Positions 1 to 4,612 of a stretch of DNA of 7,707 nucleotides are shown one piece after another (position 1 is the stretch's first letter; each line of letters opens with the position of its first letter). Below the pieces are notes generated by a model, which had not been told where the DNA came from, made no database searches, and was given only the letters and a program-made list of their open reading frames with translations. Origin of the DNA: Rhodoferax sp. (GTDB lineage: Bacteria; Pseudomonadota; Gammaproteobacteria; Burkholderiales; Burkholderiaceae_C); contig JAQTSL010000069.1 of the NCBI GenBank assembly GCA_028711355.1, positions 5,520-13,226 on the forward strand, given 5' to 3'. Both the position numbers and the translations under genes were made by a program.

Positions 1-664
1 CCACGTAGTTGAAGTCACGCGTGGGTGAAACCGCACCGAGTTTGATTTGTCGCTGCCCATTGGCGATCTGGGTGATGATGGTTGGGATGACGGCACGGGC
101 AGATTGGCGCGGCCCGTAGGTGTTAAAGGGCCGCAGCAGCGTGACCGGCGTGCCAAATGACGTGTAAAACGACATGGCGATCTGGTCCGCACCGATTTTG
201 CTGGCCGAATAAGGAGACTGGCCTTGCAGCGGATGGTCTTCAGTAATGGGCACGAAGCGCGCTGTGCCATAGACCTCGCTGGTTGATGTCTGCACCACCT
301 TGCTCACACCCAAGTCACGCGCAGCTTGCACAATGTTCAGTGTGCCTTTGATGTTGGTGTCAACGTAGGTGTCTGGCGAGTGATACGAATAAGGAATGGC
401 GATCAGGGCCGCAAGGTGCAGCACGGCATCACAGCCTTTCATGGCAGTGCGGACTCCGTTGGGGTCGCGCACATCGCCCGAGAATACCTCAAACTTGCCT
501 TTGACATCCGGCACGCAACGGTCTAGCCAGCCCCAGGAATTGAACGAGTTGTAAAGTACGAAAGCGCGCACATCGTAACCAGCGCGAACCAGCGCTTCGG
601 TCAAGTGGGAGCCAATAAACCCGTCGGCACCGGTAACCAAAATTTTCTTTTGATTCGGCTGCAT
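1..664 (-). CDS. legB: LegB-type NAD-dependent 4,6-dehydratase (3' end outside window)
   Basis: Extended short-chain dehydrogenase (SDR), 221 residues visible and running off the left edge; family members are roughly 320-340 residues, so about a third of the C-terminus is missing. The NAD-binding motif TGADGFIG is at residues 11-18. The catalytic region TSTSEVYG is at 126-133 (Thr128, Glu130), and YSASK at 152-156 gives Tyr152 and Lys156. The stretch AFVLYNSFNSWGWLD (34-48) is typical, from memory, of the LegB / LLPSF_EDH_00030 clade, which usually neighbours a LegC-like aminotransferase. Enzymes of this clade remove water from a nucleotide-activated N-acetylglucosamine to give a 4-keto-6-deoxy intermediate for legionaminic acid or related amino sugars. 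The start ATG (664-662) follows the ugd stop TGA (668-666) after one base, so translation is probably coupled. The exact substrate (UDP- or GDP-linked) cannot be read from sequence. A generic nucleotide-sugar epimerase is the alternative. Confidence 0.85.
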   Translation of the reverse strand, partial: MQPNQKKILVTGADGFIGSHLTEALVRAGYDVRAFVLYNSFNSWGWLDRCVPDVKGKFEVFSGDVRDPNGVRTAMKGCDAVLHLAALIAIPYSYHSPDTYVDTNIKGTLNIVQAARDLGVSKVVQTSTSEVYGTARFVPITEDHPLQGQSPYSASKIGADQIAMSFYTSFGTPVTLLRPFNTYGPRQSARAVIPTIITQIANGQRQIKLGAVSPTRDFNYV

Positions 665-665
665 G

Positions 666-2072
666 TCAATCTTGTCCAAACAAATCGCGGGTATAGACCT
701 TGCTGGCCACATCGCCAATGTCATCTGTCAAGCGATTCGCCACAATCACATCAGCCGCTACCTTGAACTGCGCCAGATCATTGACCACAAGACTGTTGAA
801 AAACCTTTCTTCTTTGAGCGCAGGTTCATAGACGATGACTTCCACGCCCTTGGCTTTAATGCGCTTCATGATGCCCTGGATGCTGCTGGCGCGAAAGTTG
901 TCGCTGTTGCTTTTCATGACCAAGCGGTGGATGCCGACGGTGAGGGGCTTTGAAGGCATTCGGGGCGAGGGCCCCGCTCCAACGGGGGCAGAGGAATCGC
1001 TTTGGGGAATGTTTGTAGGAGCGGCACCCTCGCCGCGAAGGGTCTCCAGACGCTTGATGATTTCTGCGGCGCAGAAGTCTTTGCGGGTGGTGTTGCTGTC
1101 CACAATGGCCTGCATGATGGTTTGCGGCACGTCGGCATAGTTGGCCAGCAGTTGTTTGGTGTCTTTGGGCAGGCAGTAACCGCCATAGCCAAAGCTGGGG
1201 TTGTTGTAGTGGCTGCCGATGCGCGGGTCCAGGCACACGCCGTCGATGATTTGCCGGGTGTCCAGGCCGTGGGTGGCGGCATAGGTGTCTAGCTCGTTGA
1301 AGTAGGCCACGCGCATGGCCAGAAAAGTGTTGGCAAAGAGTTTGATGGCCTCGGCTTCTGTGCTGCCGGTGAATAGGACATCTATGTTCTGTTTGATGGC
1401 GCCTTGTTGCAACAGGGCGGCGAATTGGTGGGCGCTGGCGGTTTGGTCGGGTGTTGCGCCGACGATGATGCGGGAGGGATGAAGGTTGTCGTAAAGGGCG
1501 CGGCCTTCGCGCAGGAATTCGGGGGAGAAAATTATGTTGACTTTGTCATGCCGGACGTGACCTGGCATCCATGCCTTTGGGGTGATGGATTGCGGGTCGG
1601 TGCCCGCAATGACAGCTTTATCGCCCGCAATGACGGCCCCTGCTTCGTCATCGCGAGGAGCTACCGCGTGGCGATCCATGTATTGGGCCAGCAGTTTGGC
1701 GGTGTAGCCCACGGGCACGGTGCTTTTGATGACCATCACGGCCTCGGGGTTGATGGAAAGCACGTCATTGACCACCGACTCTATTGAACGGGTGTTGAAG
1801 TAGTGGGTGGCGGGGTCGTAGTCAGTAGGGGTGGCGATGATGACAAAGCTGGCACCGGTGTAGGCGTCTGCCTTATCGAGCGTGGCCCGGAAACGGATCG
1901 GCTTGTGCTGTAAAAAGTCTTCAATCTCAGCATCTTCAATGGGGCTTTGTTTGCGGTTAAGCATGGCCACTTTTTCTGGGACGATATCGATGGCGACTAC
2001 TTCGTTGTGCTGAGCCAGCAGCATGGCATTAGACAGGCCAACATAGCCAGTTCCGGCGATGGCGATTTTCAT
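666..2072 (-). CDS. ugd: UDP-glucose 6-dehydrogenase with two in-frame repeat insertions
   Basis: Oxidises UDP-glucose twice, with NAD+, to UDP-glucuronic acid, a precursor for acidic surface polysaccharides. It closely follows E. coli Ugd: GTGYVG (7-12) for NAD binding, KSTVPVG (116-122), SPEFLREG (183-190), EAIKLFANT (241-249, Lys244), YGGYCLPKDTK (296-306, catalytic Cys300) and a C-terminal UDP-binding domain ending YTRDLFG. The enzyme is 468 residues against 388 in E. coli. The excess lies in two places: residues about 132-177 (before NIIFSPEF) and about 342-376 (just before the first strand of the C-terminal domain, VGIHRLVMK). Both insertions are made of palindromic repeat DNA (annotated separately) and keep the frame; the catalytic residues are intact, so the enzyme is probably active. 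No clear Shine-Dalgarno precedes the ATG; 58 bp separate it from gmd upstream and one base separates it from legB downstream, suggesting one operon. The start is supported by the N-terminal match (MKIAIAGTGYVG). Confidence 0.95.
   Translation of the reverse strand: MKIAIAGTGYVGLSNAMLLAQHNEVVAIDIVPEKVAMLNRKQSPIEDAEIEDFLQHKPIRFRATLDKADAYTGASFVIIATPTDYDPATHYFNTRSIESVVNDVLSINPEAVMVIKSTVPVGYTAKLLAQYMDRHAVAPRDDEAGAVIAGDKAVIAGTDPQSITPKAWMPGHVRHDKVNIIFSPEFLREGRALYDNLHPSRIIVGATPDQTASAHQFAALLQQGAIKQNIDVLFTGSTEAEAIKLFANTFLAMRVAYFNELDTYAATHGLDTRQIIDGVCLDPRIGSHYNNPSFGYGGYCLPKDTKQLLANYADVPQTIMQAIVDSNTTRKDFCAAEIIKRLETLRGEGAAPTNIPQSDSSAPVGAGPSPRMPSKPLTVGIHRLVMKSNSDNFRASSIQGIMKRIKAKGVEVIVYEPALKEERFFNSLVVNDLAQFKVAADVIVANRLTDDIGDVASKVYTRDLFGQD
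960..1038. repeat. Inverted REP pair (GTAGGAGCGGC type) inside ugd
   Basis: Two 24-nt arms, 960-983 and 1015-1038, are inverted copies matching at about 20 of 24 positions, separated by 31 nt. Each arm folds on itself: the left has a CGGGGC/GCCCCG stem (961-966/971-976) with a GAGG loop, and the right has a GCGGC/GCCGC stem. The unit GTAGGAGCGGC..CGCCGCGA resembles REP sequences known from Pseudomonas and other proteobacteria that are mobilised by RAYT transposases; that link is from memory. It lies inside the coding region and encodes the proline/alanine-rich residues about 346-371 of Ugd, which have no counterpart in E. coli Ugd. No RAYT gene is in the window. Confidence 0.8.
1544..1634. 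repeat. Palindromic element copy 1 (GTCATTGCGGG family) inside ugd
   Basis: A 71-bp core (1544-1614) begins TGTCAT and ends ATGACA, with two hairpins in opposite sense: ATGCCGG/CCTGGCAT (imperfect) and ATTGCGGG/CCCGCAAT (1589-1596/1603-1610, perfect 8-bp stem). ATCCAT (1567-1572) and ATGGAT (1585-1590) are inverted between them. A further arm copy CCCGCAATGAC follows at 1624-1634, exactly 21 nt after the one at 1603-1613. The core matches the gmd copy (2355-2425) at about 57 of 71 positions without gaps, counted by eye. Read from the minus strand it encodes Ugd residues about 147-177, including VIAGDKAVIAG. Confidence 0.9.
1646..1680. repeat. Single-hairpin half-element next to copy 1 inside ugd
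   Basis: The sequence runs from CGTCATCGCGAGG to GGCGATCCATG, with ATCGC (1650-1654) pairing with GCGAT (1671-1675). It looks like one half of the widespread GTCATTGCGAG...GCAATCCATG repeat family and lies 11 bp from the end of the larger element. Together the two make up the first Ugd insertion; this part encodes residues about 132-141. Its relation to the larger element is inferred from the shared GTCAT and ATCCATG ends. Confidence 0.6.
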
Positions 2073-2086
2073 GTTTTGCTATTCAG

Positions 2087-2131
2087 TTAGTAGCTGATTG
2101 CGCTTGTTTGGCAGCGGTTAGAGACCGATTT
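2087..2131. repeat. Comamonadaceae-type intergenic repeat, copy 1 (gmd-ugd gap)
   Basis: The 45-bp stretch starting TTAGTAGCTG and ending GACCGATTT aligns without gaps to 3431-3475 at about 31 of 45 positions. It contains a short CGCT/AGCG inverted repeat (2101-2104/2113-2116). It resembles, from memory, the AATAGCTGCTAGCGCTT...GCGCTAGAGGC repeat frequent between genes in Acidovorax, Polaromonas and Rhodoferax. It fills most of the 58-bp gap between gmd and ugd and ends on the last base of the gmd stop codon. Function is unknown; a weak terminator or processing site is possible. Confidence 0.6.
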
Positions 2132-3414
2132 CACTCAACACTTACGCTCACCTCATAGCCATGCTTTTTCAGCAGCGCATGCTTCTTGGCTTCGGCCAGA
2201 TCAGTGGCAGCCATCTCTTCAATCATTTGGTCCAGCGAAATCTCTGGCACCCAGCCGAGTTTTTGCTTGGCCTTGCTGGGATCGCCCAGCAGGGTTTCAA
2301 CTTCGGTCGGGCGGAAATAGCGGGGGTCGATGCGGACCACCGGAACTTCTGCCATGTCATTGCGGACCTGATCCGCAATCCATGTAGCTGGGGTCATGGA
2401 TTGCGGGTTGGAGCCCGCAATGACAGCCTTTTCGCCCGCATCGACAGCCGGTGGGTTCAGCCAGTAGCCCACTTCATCAACGCCTTTACCTTCCCAACGC
2501 AGTTGCATGCCTAAGGCAGCCGCTGTTTTCTCTATGAATTGGCGCACGCTGTATTGCACGCCGGTGGCAATGACAAAGTCATCTGGCTGGTCTTGTTGCA
2601 GCATCAGCCATTGCATCTTGACGTAATCCTTGGCATGCCCCCAATCACGCAGCGAGTCAATATTGCCCATGTACAGGCAGCTTTCCAGCCCCTGACTGAT
2701 GTTGGCCAGGCCGCGGGTGATCTTGCGGGTGACAAAAGTTTCGCCGCGGCGCGGGCTTTCGTGGTTGAACAAGATGCCGTTGCAAGCATACATACCGTAG
2801 GCTTCGCGGTAGTTGACGGTAATCCAGTACGCATACATTTTGGCGGCGGCGTAGGGGCTGCGCGGGTAAAACGGCGTGGTTTCCTTTTGAGGTGTTTCCT
2901 GCACCAGTCCAAACAGTTCGCTGGTGCTGGCTTGGTAAAAGCGGGTTTTCTTTTGCAGGCCCAGAATGCGAATGGCTTCCAGGATGCGCAGGGTGCCCAT
3001 GCCATCTACGTCGGCAGTGTATTCGGGGCTCTCAAAACTGACTGCCACATGGCTTTGCGCGCCCAGGTTGTAGATTTCATCGGGCTGGGTTTCTTGCACG
3101 ATGCGCACCAGGTTACTGGTGTCGGTCAGGTCGCCGTAGTGCAGAAACAGTGCTGAGTGCTGAGTGCTAAGTGCTGAGGCGTTTTGGATGTCGTGCTGGT
3201 CTTGGTACAGGTGATCGATGCGCTGGGTGTTGAATGAGCTGCTGCGGCGTTTGATGCCGTGCACGATATAGCCTTTTTCCAGCAAAAATTCTGCCAGATA
3301 AGACCCGTCTTGACCGGTGATGCCGGTAATCAAAGCGACCTTGGGTGGCTTTGCAGTGCTGGAATGTGAGCGCTGAGGACTGAGTTCGGCCGGACGAGTG
3401 CTGAGTGTTGACAT
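2131..3414 (-). CDS. gmd: GDP-mannose 4,6-dehydratase with repeat-derived insertions
   Basis: Converts GDP-mannose to GDP-4-keto-6-deoxymannose, the substrate of the Fcl enzyme encoded just upstream. It matches E. coli Gmd along its length: TGITGQDG (30-37) for NADP binding, GIKRRSSSFNT (53-63), YNLGAQSHVAVSFESPEYT (115-133), STSELFG (163-169) with Thr164 and Glu166, YAAAK (188-192) with catalytic Tyr188 and Lys192, NHESPRRGETFVTRK (217-231) and DPRYFRPTEVETLLGD (363-378). It is 427 residues against 373 in E. coli. The extra residues are an N-terminal extension of about 24 residues, a loop of about 9 residues (79-90) and an insertion at about 323-356. The first two come from heptamer repeats, the third from the palindromic element shared with ugd and fcl. 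The start at 3414 has no clear ribosome binding site, but no other ATG or GTG precedes the Rossmann motif, so this start is retained with moderate certainty. The gap to fcl is 47 bp and to ugd 58 bp. Confidence 0.95.
   Translation of the reverse strand: MSTLSTRPAELSPQRSHSSTAKPPKVALITGITGQDGSYLAEFLLEKGYIVHGIKRRSSSFNTQRIDHLYQDQHDIQNASALSTQHSALFLHYGDLTDTSNLVRIVQETQPDEIYNLGAQSHVAVSFESPEYTADVDGMGTLRILEAIRILGLQKKTRFYQASTSELFGLVQETPQKETTPFYPRSPYAAAKMYAYWITVNYREAYGMYACNGILFNHESPRRGETFVTRKITRGLANISQGLESCLYMGNIDSLRDWGHAKDYVKMQWLMLQQDQPDDFVIATGVQYSVRQFIEKTAAALGMQLRWEGKGVDEVGYWLNPPAVDAGEKAVIAGSNPQSMTPATWIADQVRNDMAEVPVVRIDPRYFRPTEVETLLGDPSKAKQKLGWVPEISLDQMIEEMAATDLAEAKKHALLKKHGYEVSVSVE
2355..2445. repeat. 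Palindromic element copy 2 (GTCATTGCGGG family) inside gmd
   Basis: The 71-bp core (2355-2425) has the same length and the same TGTCAT/ATGACA ends as the ugd copy. Its hairpins are ATTGCGGA/TCCGCAAT and ATTGCGGG/CCCGCAAT. A degenerate arm copy CCCGCATCGAC (2435-2445) follows exactly 21 nt after CCCGCAATGAC (2414-2424), as in ugd. On the coding strand it gives Gmd residues about 324-354 (VDAGEKAVIAG...WIADQVRND). In sense orientation the frame used is the only one of three without a stop codon. The site is a variable loop before the conserved DPRYFRP strand. Confidence 0.9.
3152..3179. repeat. Heptamer tandem repeat (GCTGAGT x4) inside gmd
   Basis: Four consecutive 7-bp units: GCTGAGT, GCTGAGT, GCTAAGT, GCTGAGG. 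On the coding strand this reads as ACTCAGC-type heptamers and encodes the serine/alanine-rich stretch ASALSTQHS in Gmd, which E. coli Gmd lacks between QDPH and LHYGD. A seven-base unit in coding sequence is unusual because gain or loss of one unit shifts the frame, so the locus could be phase-variable in principle. Similar heptamers occur in other bacterial genomes (from memory). Confidence 0.85.
3355..3410. repeat. Degenerate heptamer tract forming the Gmd N-terminus
   Basis: Units related to GTGCTGA recur here: AGTGCTGGAATGTGAGCGC, TGAGGACTGAGT and GAGTGCTGAGTGTTG. On the coding strand several follow one another in 7-nt phase (ACTCAGT, CCTCAGC, GCTCACA, TTCCAGC). The tract encodes Gmd residues 2-20, an extension rich in serine and proline that has no counterpart in E. 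coli Gmd. It is much more degraded than the tract at 3152-3179, suggesting an older insertion. Confidence 0.55.
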
Positions 3415-3430
3415 GATAGATGATATAACT

Positions 3431-3475
3431 TTAATAGCTGCTTACGCTTTATTGGATTGGGCTATAGGCTGTTTT
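3431..3475. repeat. Comamonadaceae-type intergenic repeat, copy 2 (fcl-gmd gap)
   Basis: A 45-bp stretch, TTAATAGCTGCTTACGCTTT through GGCTGTTTT, aligned without gaps to 2087-2131. It fills most of the fcl-gmd gap and extends over the fcl stop codon, so the last three codons of fcl and its TAG lie inside the repeat. It is closer to the remembered Comamonadaceae pattern (AATAGCTGCT...CTATAGGCT) than the other copy. Confidence 0.6.
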
Positions 3476-4550
3476 GTTGAATGAAATCTTGGTAAGCCAG
3501 CACCAGCCCCTGCGGTAGCTTGACCCTGGCCTGCCAGCCCAGCGCATTCAGTCGGCTGCTATCCATCAGCTTGCGTGGTGAACCGTCGGGCTGGGTCGGG
3601 TCGAACGTGATTTGGCCCCGGTAGCCCACGGTGTTGCTGATGGCTTGAGCCACTTGCGCGATCGTAATGTCTGAGCCGCAACCGACATTGATGTGGCTCA
3701 GCATCGGACTGGTGTGCTGGTCATACACGGCTTTGGGCAGGTTCATCACAAACACACTGGCCGCAGCCATATCATCTACATACAAAAACTCGCGCTTGGG
3801 TGTGCCGCTGCCCCAAATCGCCACGCTGGCAGCATTGGCCGCCTTGGCCTCATGAAAGCGGCGAATCAGCGCCGGAATAACGTGGCTGTTTTTCGGGTGG
3901 TAGTTGTCACCCGGGCCGTACAGGTTGGTCGGCATCACGCAGCGATAGTCCACGCCGTGGCTGGCACCGTATTGGCGGTTATAGCTCTCGCACAGCTTGA
4001 TCCCGGCAATTTTGGCAATCGCGTAGGGTTCGTTGGTGGGCTCCAGCGGGCCGGTCAGCAGCGCATCTTCACGCATCGGTTGCGGCGCCAGGCGCGGGTA
4101 AATACAGCTTGAGCCCAAAAACAAAAGCTTTTTGACACCGCTGTGGAATGCCGCGTCGATCACGTTGGCCTGCACCATCAGGTTTTGGTAGATAAAGTCG
4201 GCTGGGTAGGTGTTGTTGGCATGAATGCCACCCACCTTGGCCGCGGCCAGATAAACCTGGTCAGGCTTTTCAGCTTCAAAGAAGGCGCGCACGGCGGACT
4301 GGTCAGTCAGGTCCAGCTCGGCATGGGTGCGGGTGAGGATGACAGGCTTGTCATTGCAGCGTTCTGTCTTGTCATTGCAGACCCCGGATCCGGCCCGGGG
4401 CAGGCTCTGATCCGCAATCCATGAATCCCGGGTCAAGCCCGGGATGACTTCATGAGTGCCCGGGATGACAAAGTCAATGGATTGCAGTTGGCGAACGATG
4501 GCTGATCCCACCATGCCACGGTGGCCCGCTACAAAAATTCTCTGATGCAT
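3462..4550 (-). CDS. fcl: GDP-L-fucose synthase with a repeat-derived insertion
   Basis: NADPH-dependent 3,5-epimerase/4-reductase (also called wcaG) that turns the Gmd product into GDP-L-fucose. It matches E. coli Fcl closely: AGHRGMVGSA (8-17) cofactor loop, LAAAKVGGI (101-109), FLGSSCIYP (144-152) with Ser147 and Cys149, YAIAK (176-180) with catalytic Tyr176 and Lys180, MPTNLYGP (206-213), NSHVIPALIRRFHEA (221-235) with His223, and WGSGTPKREFLYVDDMA (246-262). It is 362 residues against 321 in E. coli. The extra residues are about 25-69, between the first helix and second strand of the Rossmann fold, and come from palindromic repeat DNA in the same frame as in ugd and gmd. The start is set by the MHQRIFVAGHRG match; no strong Shine-Dalgarno is visible. 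It is the first sugar gene of the minus-strand run, 62 bp after the reductase gene. Confidence 0.95.
   Translation of the reverse strand: MHQRIFVAGHRGMVGSAIVRQLQSIDFVIPGTHEVIPGLTRDSWIADQSLPRAGSGVCNDKTERCNDKPVILTRTHAELDLTDQSAVRAFFEAEKPDQVYLAAAKVGGIHANNTYPADFIYQNLMVQANVIDAAFHSGVKKLLFLGSSCIYPRLAPQPMREDALLTGPLEPTNEPYAIAKIAGIKLCESYNRQYGASHGVDYRCVMPTNLYGPGDNYHPKNSHVIPALIRRFHEAKAANAASVAIWGSGTPKREFLYVDDMAAASVFVMNLPKAVYDQHTSPMLSHINVGCGSDITIAQVAQAISNTVGYRGQITFDPTQPDGSPRKLMDSSRLNALGWQARVKLPQGLVLAYQDFIQQNSL
4347..4470. repeat. Palindromic element copy 3, with both ends duplicated, inside fcl
   Basis: A composite of GTCATTGC and ATCCCGGG hairpins. CCCCGG (4382-4387) faces CCGGGG (4395-4400). ATCCCGGG (4425-4432) and CCCGGGAT (4438-4445) form a perfect 8-bp stem with a 5-nt loop. 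CTTGTCATTGCAG occurs at 4347-4359 and 4368-4380, and GCCCGGGATGAC at 4437-4448 and 4458-4469; both direct repeats are offset by exactly 21 nt. On the coding strand it gives VIPGTHEVIPG...WIADQ...CNDKTERCNDK, the same orientation and frame as the gmd copy (shared WIADQ). The sequence is more diverged from copies 1 and 2 than they are from each other. Confidence 0.85.
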
Positions 4551-4612
4551 AAGTCTTGAACGTCAGGCCAATGGCCAGTAAGGCGATACACCGATTATCC
4601 GGCAGCGATCCG

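Noticed and set aside
2539..3156. A 205-codon open frame on the plus strand, antisense to gmd
   Set aside because: No recognisable motif or ribosome binding site; it mirrors the codon pattern of gmd.
4347..4470. CRISPR-like array because of regularly spaced short repeats
   Set aside because: Only two copies of each 12-13-bp repeat at 21-nt spacing, inside a coding frame, with hairpins typical of REP-like elements and no cas genes.
666..4550. ugd, gmd or fcl as pseudogenes broken by repeat insertion
   Set aside because: Reading frames are intact, catalytic residues are present and sequence matches the families on both sides of every insertion.
4551..4612. Promoter for the sugar genes in the gap after the reductase gene
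   Set aside because: On the minus strand TTGACG overlaps the reductase stop, but no -10 box lies at a suitable distance; GGCCAATGGCC is too tight to be a hairpin terminator.
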